64,000 nucleotides of DNA from AP-15 sp963738185 (GTDB taxonomy: Bacteria; Pseudomonadota; Alphaproteobacteria; ATCC43930; CGMCC-115725). The stretch lies in NCBI GenBank assembly GCA_963738185.1, contig CAVTVA010000001.1, positions 620,001 through 684,000 of the forward strand. Direction: 5' to 3'. Positions 43,616 through 52,626 of this stretch are shown piece by piece; the first letter of the stretch is position 1; each line of letters opens with the position of its first letter. Made by a program: the position numbers and the translations under genes. A model generated the notes under the pieces. That model ran no database searches. It was not told where the DNA came from and worked only from the letters and a program-made list of their open reading frames with translations.

Positions 43616-44541
43616 CTACGACGGCACTCGACACCAACCGGGCGGCGGTCCACGCCTCGCAGGCGGCGGTTCATGCCTCGCTGCGAATGCGGCGCGTCGC
43701 CCGCCGCCGACGCTATCTGACGAATGTCGGCGCGGCCGTGCTCAGTCTGGTGATCATCGTGTGGACGCTGACGCCGATCTACAACATGGTCATGGTGTCG
43801 TTCGAGAGCCACAACGACGTGTTCAGCAGCCGGGTCTGGCCGGCATTCCCGTCGTTCGACGGATATTGGCTGGTGCTGTCGCAAGGCTATTGGTATCTTG
43901 AATATTTCTGGCACCAATTCGGCAACAGCGTTTATCTCGGCGCGGCAGTGACGTTTCTGACCCTGCTGATCAGTTCGCTGACAAGCTTTTCGATCGGCCG
44001 CATGCGGCTGCGCCACGGCTCGGTGATAACCAACGCGGCGCTGATGACCTATGTGATCCCGGCGACCTTCCTGGCGATCCCGTTCTACCGGCTCGCCCAG
44101 GAATATGGGATGATGAACAACATCTGGTCGGTGATTGCCGCGCTGACGGCCTTCGCCACACCGTTCGCGTTCTTCATCTTTCAAAATTACGGCGCCAGCA
44201 TCCCGATGGAGCTCGACGAGTCGGCGCGCATCGACGGCGCCTCGCCGATCCAGATCTACCTGCGCATCTACCTGCCGCTGATGGCGCCGGCGCTTGTCGC
44301 GGTCGGCACCTATGCGCTGCTGCTGGCCTGGAACGACTATCTTTACCAGTTCCTGCTGCTGTCGTCGAAGCAGAGCATGACGGTGCCGGTGGCGCTCGCC
44401 CAGTTCCTCAACAGCGACGAGGCGCCGTGGAACTACATGATGGCAACGGCCGTGATCTATTCGCTGCCGCCGATCGCCGTCTACTACATGTTCCGCAAAA
44501 AGATGACCGGCGGCCTGACCATGGGCGGGGTCAAGGGCTAG
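43612..44541 (+). CDS. ABC transporter permease, MalG/UgpE-like
   Basis: 309 residues from ATG 43612, overlapping the previous stop by 4 bp. The Arg-rich cytoplasmic N terminus (LRMRRVARRRRYL) is followed by six membrane helices and an EAA loop near residue 200 (ELDESARIDGASPIQIY). C-terminal ...YMFRKKMTGGLTMGGVKG is a typical MalG-family end. It completes the channel with the MalF-like subunit. It is the last gene of the transporter cluster; a glycosyltransferase follows after 107 bp. Confidence 0.92.
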   Translation: MTTTALDTNRAAVHASQAAVHASLRMRRVARRRRYLTNVGAAVLSLVIIVWTLTPIYNMVMVSFESHNDVFSSRVWPAFPSFDGYWLVLSQGYWYLEYFWHQFGNSVYLGAAVTFLTLLISSLTSFSIGRMRLRHGSVITNAALMTYVIPATFLAIPFYRLAQEYGMMNNIWSVIAALTAFATPFAFFIFQNYGASIPMELDESARIDGASPIQIYLRIYLPLMAPALVAVGTYALLLAWNDYLYQFLLLSSKQSMTVPVALAQFLNSDEAPWNYMMATAVIYSLPPIAVYYMFRKKMTGGLTMGGVKG

Positions 44542-44648
44542 CCGCGGCCTACCGGGCGATAGGCACAGGCGGTTGGGGCGTCTGCCCCCGCCCACCTGGC
44601 TGTCTATAGCGCCGCTTGGCGGGCACCGCAGCACGCAGTGTGCTATCG

Positions 44649-45785
44649 ATGATCCGGCGGCTGCTGTTTGCCACGCCTCACGTACACTTTCCGCAAGGTG
44701 GCGGCGGCAGCGAGCGCAACACACATGAGCTGTGCCTCGCCCTCCGGGCACGGGGCATCGAGCCCGGCGTATGGTGTTCGCTCGGTGCCCATGCATCGTT
44801 GCTCACCAACGCCAATCGGCTGAAGCGCTTTTTGCTCTGCCAGCACTTTCCGCGCGATCGAGGCTGCGGCTATCCGGTGTTCCGTGGTTGGGATTGGACC
44901 GATGCGGGGGCTGCCGAAGTGATGGCGCGGTTTCGGCCCGACCTCGCCATCGTGCAGATGCTCCATCCCGAGCCATTGCTGCGTATCTTGGCCGCCCGCG
45001 GCATTCCGAGCGCCGTCTATGTTCACGAGGTCGAGAGCATCGACGACCTGGGACCGCTCGGGCGGGAGGGCGTGCCGTTTCTCGCCAACTCTCAATTTAC
45101 CGCGGCGCGGCTGCGCGAGCAGTGCGGGATCGACGCCGATATCATCCGCCCGCTAATCGAGCCGCGTTATTACGTCGTCACCGCTCCTCGACGGGAACGC
45201 GCACTTTTTATCAACACCGTTCCGCGCAAGGGGTTGGAGATCGTTCTGCGCTTGGCGCAGAGCCGCCCCGACATCCCGTTCGACCTCGTGCTAAACTGGG
45301 TCTTAAAGCCCAACCAGGTCGAGGCGCTGAGTAAGCGCGCGGCCGTGGCCGGCAACATCACCCTGCATCCGCCGACCCCGGACATGCGCCCGCTCTATGC
45401 CCGGGCGCGGCTCCTGCTCGCTCCGTCGCAGTGGGAAGAGGCGTGGGGCCGGGTGGTAACTGAGGCGCACTTGAACGGCATCCCGGTTCTCGCCAGCAGT
45501 CGCGGTGGTCTTCCGGAATTGGTGGGGCCGGGAGGCATTTTGCTACCGGCCGACGCGCCGCATGCCGCGTGGCTGGCCGCTCTGGGCCAGTTGTGGGACG
45601 ATCCGGAGGCCTATGCGCGCTACTCGGCCGCGGCAGCGAGCTACGCGCTGCGCGGGGAAATTCGGCCCGCAAACATTGTCGACGAATTCTGCTGCCTGCT
45701 GCCAAAGCTGATGCGCGGTCGAGTGGAGGGGTGCGCCCCAATCGAGGCAGCATACAGCTTGAAGACCCGGGGGTCTGGCCGCTAA
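44649..45785 (+). CDS. glycosyltransferase, GT-B fold (GT4-like)
   Basis: 378 residues from ATG 44649 (MIRRLLFATPHVHFPQGGGG); a start at 44616 is possible but weaker. The N-terminal Rossmann domain has the GGGGSERNTHELCLAL glycine loop. The C-terminal domain has ALFINTVPRKGLEIVLRLA and the family segment RLLLAPSQWEEAWGRVVTEAHLNGIPVLAS with the E-x7-E motif. It uses a nucleotide sugar to extend a polysaccharide or glycolipid. With the methyltransferase and second GT4 gene it forms a small surface-glycan patch. Confidence 0.82.
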   Translation: MIRRLLFATPHVHFPQGGGGSERNTHELCLALRARGIEPGVWCSLGAHASLLTNANRLKRFLLCQHFPRDRGCGYPVFRGWDWTDAGAAEVMARFRPDLAIVQMLHPEPLLRILAARGIPSAVYVHEVESIDDLGPLGREGVPFLANSQFTAARLREQCGIDADIIRPLIEPRYYVVTAPRRERALFINTVPRKGLEIVLRLAQSRPDIPFDLVLNWVLKPNQVEALSKRAAVAGNITLHPPTPDMRPLYARARLLLAPSQWEEAWGRVVTEAHLNGIPVLASSRGGLPELVGPGGILLPADAPHAAWLAALGQLWDDPEAYARYSAAAASYALRGEIRPANIVDEFCCLLPKLMRGRVEGCAPIEAAYSLKTRGSGR

Positions 45786-45875
45786 TTCTGATCCTCCGTT
45801 TGGCGTACGTAGACGCTTGGCAGCTAGATGGAGGCGGGATAGAAGTAGAACTCTGACCAGAATGGGGAATGCGGA

Positions 45876-46628
45876 TTGACGCTCCAAATAGTCAGTAATG
45901 CCGCAAATGTCGTGTACCGTCTTGCGGCGGCGGTGTCCTCGCAGCCGTGTTACGAGTGCCCAATTTGCGGTCGCGTCGGCCGATTTCTTCCAGAGAGCAG
46001 ACCTTTCGGCGACCGTCCCCTCGCCAAGTGCCCGCGTTGCGGCGCCCTTGAACGCCACCGTCTGCAGAAGCTGACGTTGGATCGCATCAGGGACGAGAGT
46101 TGGGCCGGGAAACGCGGGCTTCAGTTCGCGCCTGATGGCGTCACGCCGGTATTAAGGCGCCTGCTACGTGAATTGGTGACCGCCGATATTAACCCGCATA
46201 GAGGGTCGATCCGCCTTGATATGCGAGATCTTGACCTTCCGAGCCAGAGCTTTGATATCGTCTTCGCCTCGCACGTCATTGAACATATCGACAACGATCT
46301 TGTGGCGATAAAGGAAGTGCACCGCGTACTGAAGCCAGGCGGACTGGCAATTCTGCCTGTACCCATCCTTGTCAACAAGACCGTCGAATACGGCGCTCCA
46401 ATGCCGCTGGAGGATCGGCATGTGAGGTCTCCCGGTTTGGACTACTTCGATAAATATCGTTCGATCTTCGATCGCGTCGATCTGTTCACGTCACCGGATT
46501 TCCCCGAGAAATACCAAGTCTGGGATCACGACGACCGCACTCGATTTCCGAGAGACGAAGCACCGTTGCGTACAGCGATGAGCGGTACTCGTCATGCCGA
46601 TTACGTTCCGGTGTGCCATAAGCTTTGA
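45876..46628 (+). CDS. class I SAM-dependent methyltransferase with N-terminal zinc ribbon, low-GC
   Basis: 250 residues from TTG 45876; no ATG fits. An N-terminal zinc ribbon (CYECPICGRVG ... LAKCPRCGALERHR) is followed by a Methyltransf_11-type domain with DMRDLDLPSQSFDIVFASHV, IEHIDNDLVAIKEVHRVLKP and GGLAILPVPI. The canonical motif I glycine loop is replaced by LQFAPDGVTPVLRRLL, as in several glycan-cluster methyltransferases. Base composition is visibly lower in GC than the flanks, and codons such as ATA, TTA and GAT are common, suggesting transfer from elsewhere. Its likely substrate is a sugar or glycan intermediate. Confidence 0.75.
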   Translation: MTLQIVSNAANVVYRLAAAVSSQPCYECPICGRVGRFLPESRPFGDRPLAKCPRCGALERHRLQKLTLDRIRDESWAGKRGLQFAPDGVTPVLRRLLRELVTADINPHRGSIRLDMRDLDLPSQSFDIVFASHVIEHIDNDLVAIKEVHRVLKPGGLAILPVPILVNKTVEYGAPMPLEDRHVRSPGLDYFDKYRSIFDRVDLFTSPDFPEKYQVWDHDDRTRFPRDEAPLRTAMSGTRHADYVPVCHKL

Positions 46629-46711
46629 GCTCGGCCGGCGACCAACTTGTTCAACTTTTTTTGCCCGGTCGAGTGCGGATGACGAGTTCGCTAAGACTTC
46701 CGTCTTGAGGA

Positions 46712-47935
46712 TCACGCGACGGGCCGGCCCCGCCTGTCGATCAGCCGTAAATACGGTTTGAGCGCCGCCGCCGCGCCAACCCAGCCGAGCTGGTTGCGCG
46801 GCATCCGGTCGAGGCGGTCGTAAGTCTGGTGGAAATCCGCTGCCATCCGCTCGACGCTGAACAGCGCCTTGGCCCGCTTTTTGCCGGCGCAGCCAAGCCG
46901 CTCGCGGTAATCCCGATCATCAATCAGGCGCGCGAGCGCCGCCGCCAACGCCTGTGGATGCTCAGGAGGCACTAAGAGACCCGTCGCGCCGTGCTCGATG
47001 ACCTCGGGAATGCCGCCGACCGCAGTCGCGAGGACCGGCAGCCCCAAATAGCCGGCTTCGGCCAAGACCAGCCCGAACGAATCCATTCGCGAGGCGAGCG
47101 CCATGATGTCACTCGCCGCGCAGATTCCCCCAACATCGTTGGAATAGCCCAGGAATTGGACGCGTGGCTGGAGCCCCAGCTCCGCCACGAGCCGCTCGAG
47201 ATTGGCGCGCTCGGGACCGTCGCCGACGATCAGCAAGTGGATGTTGCGCGCCGGGCCAAGCAGGCTGAACGCCCGGAGCAGGATATCCTGGCCTTTTCGC
47301 CGGATCAGCGAGCCGATCGCGCAGACGATTGTAGCACCATCAGGAATGCTGAGTTGCCGCCGCAGATCGTCGCAGGTTTTCGGCTGCAGCCGGGAGAAGT
47401 CGATCCCGTTGTAGATCACCTGTGTCTTCGCTGCGGCCATGCCCTCGTTGAGAAACGGCTCGATGACCTGCCGCGACACCCCGACCACTAGCGAGGCCTG
47501 GTGGAGCAGGAACACGTACCGGCTGCGCCGCAGATAGCCGGTATGCAAATGCGCCAACAGCGGCAATCGTGCGGCCCGCGCGACCGGCGCCAGCCATTGG
47601 CACGGCCCGGCGCTGTTCGAATGGAGCACCCTGATCTGGTGCCGGCGCACCAGACCGCGCGCCTCGCGCATCAGCGCCCGATAGCGGCGGAGGCGAAAGC
47701 GGGGAGCTTCGTAATCGAAATAGATTTCGAAATCGCTGCGATAAGTGGTGATGCCGAGCGCTCGCGCCGCATCGGCCATCTCGACCTGATTGCACCACAC
47801 GATCGGCCGCACCTGCGCCGGATCGAGATGCGCCAAGAGGTCGAGCAGCAGCTGCTCGCTGCCCCGAATCCACGGATCCCCATAATGGGTGAAGAGGACC
47901 GGCGTCGGGGCGGGCTGCGTCACTTCGGCAAGCAT
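46712..47935 (-). CDS. glycosyltransferase family 4 protein
   Basis: 407 residues. N-terminal domain with THYGDPWIRGSEQLLLDLL; C-terminal GT4 domain with VCAIGSLIRRKGQDILLRAF (nucleotide-sugar phosphate loop), LLIVGDGPERANLERLV, and DSFGLVLAEAGYLGLPVLAT carrying the E-x7-E type motif, then GLLVPPEHPQALAAAL. A retaining transferase acting at the cytoplasmic membrane face. It faces the methyltransferase gene tail to tail, with 83 bp between. Confidence 0.9.
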   Translation of the reverse strand: MLAEVTQPAPTPVLFTHYGDPWIRGSEQLLLDLLAHLDPAQVRPIVWCNQVEMADAARALGITTYRSDFEIYFDYEAPRFRLRRYRALMREARGLVRRHQIRVLHSNSAGPCQWLAPVARAARLPLLAHLHTGYLRRSRYVFLLHQASLVVGVSRQVIEPFLNEGMAAAKTQVIYNGIDFSRLQPKTCDDLRRQLSIPDGATIVCAIGSLIRRKGQDILLRAFSLLGPARNIHLLIVGDGPERANLERLVAELGLQPRVQFLGYSNDVGGICAASDIMALASRMDSFGLVLAEAGYLGLPVLATAVGGIPEVIEHGATGLLVPPEHPQALAAALARLIDDRDYRERLGCAGKKRAKALFSVERMAADFHQTYDRLDRMPRNQLGWVGAAAALKPYLRLIDRRGRPVA

Positions 47936-48042
47936 CGAGGGGTCGGTGAGGGGCGGAGGTCAGCAGCGGGTTCGTTCCCGCAGAAACCGCGCCGCGTTGC
48001 CTCGGTGCGCACCGCCACGTGCCCGAAAGAGGGATTACCCGG

Positions 48043-48645
48043 TTAGTTGCGCGGGGCGTGCTTTGAGAGGATGCGCTGCAAGGTGCGGCGGTGCATTTTG
48101 AGGCGGCGGGCGGTTTCCGAGACGTTGCGCTCGCACAGCTCGAACACCCGCTGGATGTGCTCCCAGCGCACCCGGTCGGCCGACATCGGGTCCTCGGGCG
48201 GCTCGGGGACGCCGTCTTCCTGGGCGAGCAACGCGCGCTCGACGGCGTCGGCGTCGGCAGGCTTGGGCAAATAGTCGATCGCCCCGGCTTTGACCGCGGC
48301 GACTGCGGTTGCGATGTTGCCATAGCCGGTCAGCATGACGATGCGGGCGCCTGGCCGCGCCTGGCGCAAGGCGCTGACCACGTCGAGCCCGCGACCGTCG
48401 CCGAGCCGCATATCGACGACCGCGAAGGCCGGCGGATGCTCGGTCGCGGCGGCGGTGCCGGCGGCGACGCTGTCGGCGGTGACGACGACAAAGCCGCGCC
48501 GCTCCATCGCCCGCGCGAGGCGCTGGCATAATGGCGCGTCGTCATCGACGATCAGCAAGGTCCGCTCGGCCTCGGGCAGCCCGCGCAGCGCTACGGATGG
48601 CCCCTCGGCGGCGGTCGGGTGGGTGGGTCGGTCGGTCGCGTTCAT
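48043..48645 (-). CDS. regA: redox response regulator RegA/ActR/PrrA family
   Basis: 200 residues. The receiver has acidic pocket IVDDDAPLCQRL, phosphoacceptor Asp78 (FAVVDMRLGDG), LTGYGNIATAV and YLPKPAD. After a linker, a Fis-type helix-turn-helix ends the protein (ERNVSETARRLKMHRRTLQR), the recognition helix almost invariant in the family. RegA switches genes for respiration, carbon and nitrogen fixation and photosynthesis with redox state. It follows its kinase regB by 60 bp on the same strand. Confidence 0.93.
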   Translation of the reverse strand: MNATDRPTHPTAAEGPSVALRGLPEAERTLLIVDDDAPLCQRLARAMERRGFVVVTADSVAAGTAAATEHPPAFAVVDMRLGDGRGLDVVSALRQARPGARIVMLTGYGNIATAVAAVKAGAIDYLPKPADADAVERALLAQEDGVPEPPEDPMSADRVRWEHIQRVFELCERNVSETARRLKMHRRTLQRILSKHAPRN

Positions 48646-48705
48646 GATGCTCGCCTGATGCTCCCCTATGCTCCGCCACGCAGGCAGACCGAGAGAGACT
48701 GCCGG

Positions 48706-50058
48706 CTAGCGATGCTCGTGCACCATCGCCGCGGGCGGACGGGTCTTGTCTGTCGTCTCCAGATTGGCACGGTTCCACGAAATCGCAACATGGGCGCCGC
48801 CCTCTTCGAGATTATCAAAGGCGAGCTTGGCGCCGCTGCGCTCGAGCAAGGTCTGCGCGATAAAGATGCCGAGCCCCATATGGTCGGCGGCGCCGGCGCG
48901 GGTCGACAGATAGGGCTCGCCGAGCCGCCCCAACAGATGGAGCAGAAATCCCGGCCCGTCATCGGCGATCTCGACCGTGACCGTCGCCTGGTCCCAATAG
49001 GTGGTGACGGTGACCTCGCGGCGGGCGAACTGCATCGCGTTCTGGATCAGATTGTTGAGCCCATGCAGAATTTCGGGGCTGCGCCGGACCAGCGGCTCGT
49101 CCTCGGCCGGCGCCCCGGCGGTGGCAAAGATCAGCCTGACCTCGCGCTCCTGGTGTGGCGATGCGGCGGCCTCGACCAGAACCGAGACCGGCAGCCGCGC
49201 ATAGGGCGACCCGCCATCCTCCTCCGGCCGATGCGACAGTTCGGCGAGGATCCGCCGACAGCGCTCGGACTGGCTCAACAACAGCGCCGCATCCTCGGCA
49301 TATGGGCTGTCGGCGGGCAGGTCGCGAGCCAGCTCGCGGGCCACCACGGCGATCGTCGCAAGCGGGCTGCCGAGCTCATGCGCCGCGGCGGCGGCGAGTG
49401 CCCCCACCGCCGAAACCCGCTGCTCGCGCGCGAGCGCCAGCTGGGTCGCGGCCATCGCGTCGCGCAGCCGGCGCGCGTCCTGCGCCACGCTCCAGGTGTA
49501 GCCGGCGATAAACACCGTCGCCAGCACCAGCGCGATCCAGGTGCCGATGACGATTTCCGGCGGAAACACCAGGGGGCCCGGCCCGCTGCGCCAAGGGAGC
49601 GGCAGGTGCCACAGCGCGAGCGCGCTGATCGCGGCCACGGCAAAGACCGATAGCGCGATCACCGGTCGCTTTGAGAGGATCGTCGCCGCCACCGTCACCG
49701 GCGCCAGGATCAGGATCGAAAACGGGTTCTGCAGCCCGCCGGTCAAATAGAGCAGGACGGCAAGCTGCAGAATGTCGTAGCCGAGGCACAGCGCGGCATA
49801 GCGCTCGCCAAGCTGGCGCGCGACCTGGCGGTGGACGATCAGAATGACATTGAGCAATGCCGAGCCGGCCACCACGGCGAGCGCCGGCGCCAGCGGCAGG
49901 TGAAAGCCCATCCCGTAATGGACGGTGAGGATCGCCAATGCCTGGCCGGCGATCGCGACCCAGCGGATCGGCACGAGGGTGCGCAGGCTGATGCGGCCGG
50001 CGCCGGTGGCCGGCTCGCTCGGCGCCGGGAGGCTAGTGTCGGTCACGATCGTGTCCAT
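48706..50058 (-). CDS. regB: redox sensor histidine kinase RegB/ActS/PrrB family
   Basis: 450 residues. Six hydrophobic helices (residues 30-190) include the ubiquinone-binding heptad GGLQNPF at 107-113. Phosphoacceptor His227 is in AAAAHELGSPLATIAVVARE. The redox-active cysteine of the family is Cys267 (SERCRRILAELS). N, G1 and G2 boxes follow (LNNLIQNAMQFA, DDGPGF, MGLGIFIAQTLL). It senses quinone-pool redox state and phosphorylates RegA. It is divergent from the ABC exporter genes with 107 bp between start codons. Confidence 0.94.
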   Translation of the reverse strand: MDTIVTDTSLPAPSEPATGAGRISLRTLVPIRWVAIAGQALAILTVHYGMGFHLPLAPALAVVAGSALLNVILIVHRQVARQLGERYAALCLGYDILQLAVLLYLTGGLQNPFSILILAPVTVAATILSKRPVIALSVFAVAAISALALWHLPLPWRSGPGPLVFPPEIVIGTWIALVLATVFIAGYTWSVAQDARRLRDAMAATQLALAREQRVSAVGALAAAAAHELGSPLATIAVVARELARDLPADSPYAEDAALLLSQSERCRRILAELSHRPEEDGGSPYARLPVSVLVEAAASPHQEREVRLIFATAGAPAEDEPLVRRSPEILHGLNNLIQNAMQFARREVTVTTYWDQATVTVEIADDGPGFLLHLLGRLGEPYLSTRAGAADHMGLGIFIAQTLLERSGAKLAFDNLEEGGAHVAISWNRANLETTDKTRPPAAMVHEHR

Positions 50059-50165
50059 CCGTGTCCGTCAGATTTGGCGCGCCCAGGTTTGCAGTTTGCC
50101 GGCTCGCCGCCCCCGCCGCCAGCCCCAAGCTGGCCGACCGCACCCCGATGCGCCATATAGGGGCG

Positions 50166-50918
50166 ATGCCCACCCCCGCAGTCGAAGTCCTTGATCTCGT
50201 CAAACGCTATCCGACGGCAATCGCGGTCGATCGGATCAGCTTTGCCGTGGCGCGCGGCACGACCACGGCGTTGCTCGGCGGCAACGGCGCCGGCAAGACC
50301 ACGACCTTGTCGATCCTGCTCGGCCTCTTGCTGCCGACCGCCGGCGAAGTGCGGGTGCTCGGCGAGGACATGCTGCGCCATCGCTACCGGGTGCTGCCGC
50401 GGATGAATTTTTCCTCGCCCTTTGTCGATCTGCCGCACCGGCTGACCGTGCGGCAAAATTTGCTGATCTATGCCCGGCTCTATGGACTCTCGCGGCGCCG
50501 CGAGCGGATCGAGGTGCTGGCCGGCGATCTGCAGATCGGCGCCTTTCTCGACCGGCCGGCCGGCAAGCTGTCGGCCGGGCAGAAGACCCGCGTGGCGCTC
50601 GCGAAGGCCTTGCTGAACGAGCCCGAGCTGTTGCTGCTCGACGAGCCCACGGCTTCGCTCGACCCCGACACCGGCGACTGGGTGCGCGGCTATCTCGAAG
50701 GTTGGCGGGCGCGCACCGGGGCGACGATCCTGATGGCCTCGCACAACATGGCCGAGGTCGAGCGGCTGTGCTCGCAAGTGCTGATGATGAAGGAGGGGCA
50801 GATCGTCGATCGCGGCAGCCCACAAGCGCTAGTCGAACGCTATGGCCGCGCCAATCTCGAAGAGGTGTTTTTGCACATCGTGCGCAAATCCCCGCTCGAG
50901 CTGGAGCCGGTGTCGTGA
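50166..50918 (+). CDS. ABC-2 type exporter, ATP-binding subunit
   Basis: 250 residues from ATG 50166 (MPTPAVEVLDLVKRYP). Walker A GGNGAGKTTT, Q-loop region MNFSSPFVDLPHRLTVRQN, signature LSAGQKTRVALAKAL, Walker B LLLLDEPTASLDP, switch His in MASHNMAEVE. The permease gene overlaps its stop (GTGA). It energises export of an unknown substrate, possibly a glycan or drug, given the NodI/J-like pattern. Confidence 0.92.
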   Translation: MPTPAVEVLDLVKRYPTAIAVDRISFAVARGTTTALLGGNGAGKTTTLSILLGLLLPTAGEVRVLGEDMLRHRYRVLPRMNFSSPFVDLPHRLTVRQNLLIYARLYGLSRRRERIEVLAGDLQIGAFLDRPAGKLSAGQKTRVALAKALLNEPELLLLDEPTASLDPDTGDWVRGYLEGWRARTGATILMASHNMAEVERLCSQVLMMKEGQIVDRGSPQALVERYGRANLEEVFLHIVRKSPLELEPVS

Positions 50919-51751
50919 AATCGAGTCTTGCGCGCGAGACCGACCGAGCCGGCGACGGTTTCTCGCCAGGACGGGTCTGGGCGATGCTGCTGCGCTATCT
51001 TTACCTGCTGCGCAGCTCATGGCCGCGCACCCTGGAGATGTTCTACTGGCCGACCGTGCAGATGCTGATCTGGGGGTTCATGAGCCAGTTCCTCTATGTC
51101 AACAGCAATTACGTGTTCCGCGCTTTCGGCGTCCTGCTCGCGGCGGTAATGCTGTGGGATGTGCTGTTCCGCGGTCAGCTCGGCCTGTCGCTCTCGTTTC
51201 TCGAGGAGATGTGGGCGCGCAACCTCGGCCACCTGTTCGTCACCCCGCTGCGTCCCCATGAATGGGTCGCCTCGCTCCTGGCGATGAGCCTGATCCGGGT
51301 GCTGATCGGGGTCATCCCGGCGGTGCTGCTGGCGATCGTGCTCTATCATTATTCGATTTTCACACTCGGGCTGCCGCTCGCCGCGTTTTTTGCCGTGCTC
51401 TTGATCATGGGCTGGTCGTTGGGGCTGGCGATCTGCAGCATGATCCTGCGCCATGGCATGGGCGCCGAGAGCCTCGCCTACCTCGTCGTCTTCACCTTAT
51501 CGCCGATCAGCGCGGTCTATTACCCGGTGTCGATCCTGCCCCATTGGCTGCAGCGCGTCGCCTGGGCCTTGCCCTCGACCTATGTCTTTGAAGGGATGCG
51601 CGCGGTCTTGTTTCAGCATGTCTTTCGCGCCGGCTATCTGGTGACCGCGGGCGCCCTCGATATCCTGTGGCTGATGGCCGGCGCCGCCCTGTTCTTCCTA
51701 GCATTTCGCGACGCCCGCCAGCGCGGTGCGCTGTTGCAGATGGGGGAATGA
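50915..51751 (+). CDS. ABC-2 type exporter, permease subunit
   Basis: 278 residues from GTG 50915, overlapping the ATPase stop by 4 bp. Six membrane helices, with the amphipathic connector RYLYLLRSSWPRTLEMFYWP before the first, and the ABC-2 signature around VVFTLSPISAVYYPVSILP and LPSTYVFEGMRAVLF. It is related to NodJ/DrrB-type transport permeases. With the preceding ATPase it forms a homodimeric exporter of unknown substrate. Confidence 0.9.
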   Translation: MKSSLARETDRAGDGFSPGRVWAMLLRYLYLLRSSWPRTLEMFYWPTVQMLIWGFMSQFLYVNSNYVFRAFGVLLAAVMLWDVLFRGQLGLSLSFLEEMWARNLGHLFVTPLRPHEWVASLLAMSLIRVLIGVIPAVLLAIVLYHYSIFTLGLPLAAFFAVLLIMGWSLGLAICSMILRHGMGAESLAYLVVFTLSPISAVYYPVSILPHWLQRVAWALPSTYVFEGMRAVLFQHVFRAGYLVTAGALDILWLMAGAALFFLAFRDARQRGALLQMGE

Positions 51752-51803
51752 CGCGGCCCGCGGCAATGCCAAGCCCGATCCCGGAACCGGAGGATTTCGT
51801 CCG

Positions 51804-52625
51804 ATGCCGTCGCGCTACACCGCAACGGATCCTGATGCCTATGAGCGCTTGATGGGGCGCTGGAGCCCGAGGCTGGCGGCGGAGCTGATCGCCTGGGCCG
51901 GGCTCGCGCCCGGCGAGCGCGTGCTCGATGTCGGCTGCGGCACCGGCAGCCTGGCGCTGGCGCTGGCGGCCCGGTCCGAGCCGGCCGCGATCGTCGGGGT
52001 CGATATCGCCGCACCCTATGTCGCCTACGCCGCCTCGCGCTCGCCCGATCCGCGACTGACCTTCGTGACCGCGGACGCCGCGGCGCTCGACTTTCCGACG
52101 GCTAGCTTTGACCGCGCATTCTCGCAGCTGGCGCTGAATTTCATGTCCGATCCGGCCGGTGCGCTCGCCGCAATGCGGCGGATCACATGTCCGGGTGGGG
52201 TGGTCGCCGCCGCGGTCTGGGACTTTCCCGGCGGCCTCGTCTATCAGCGCGTCTTCTGGGACACCGCCGCGGCGCTCGATCCCGCCGCGGACCATGCCCG
52301 CGCCCGCCATTATTCAAGCCCGCTCACTGGACCCGGCGAGCTCGCCGCCGCGTTCGGCAGCGCCGGGCTTGGCGAGGTGCGCGAGGGCTCGCTGACGATC
52401 CGCTTGGAGTATCGCGATTTCGCAGATTATTGGGAGCCGATCGAGCAAGCGCAGGGCCCGGTCGGCGACTATGTCAAATCCTTGCCGCCGCAGCGGCTCG
52501 AGGCGTTGGCCGCCGCAGTGCGTCGGGCCTATCTGGCGGGCGGCGCCGACGGCCCGCGCTCGATGGCGGCGACCGCATGGGCGGCGCGCGGCACGGTGCC
52601 GGCCGACCCTCACAGCCCGCGATAG
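51804..52625 (+). CDS. class I SAM-dependent methyltransferase
   Basis: 273 residues from ATG 51804 (MPSRYTATDPDAYERLMGRW), with GGAGG upstream. SAM-binding motif I VLDVGCGTGSLALALA, acidic motif II VGVDIAAPYV, motif III FVTADAAALDF, and the post-I helix FDRAFSQLALNFMSDP. It is related to UbiE/Methyltransf_11 proteins, and GRWSPRLAAELIAWAG is a common start of this group. The substrate is unknown. Tail to tail with cobT with a single base between the stops. Confidence 0.87.
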   Translation: MPSRYTATDPDAYERLMGRWSPRLAAELIAWAGLAPGERVLDVGCGTGSLALALAARSEPAAIVGVDIAAPYVAYAASRSPDPRLTFVTADAAALDFPTASFDRAFSQLALNFMSDPAGALAAMRRITCPGGVVAAAVWDFPGGLVYQRVFWDTAAALDPAADHARARHYSSPLTGPGELAAAFGSAGLGEVREGSLTIRLEYRDFADYWEPIEQAQGPVGDYVKSLPPQRLEALAAAVRRAYLAGGADGPRSMAATAWAARGTVPADPHSPR

Positions 52626-52626
52626 G

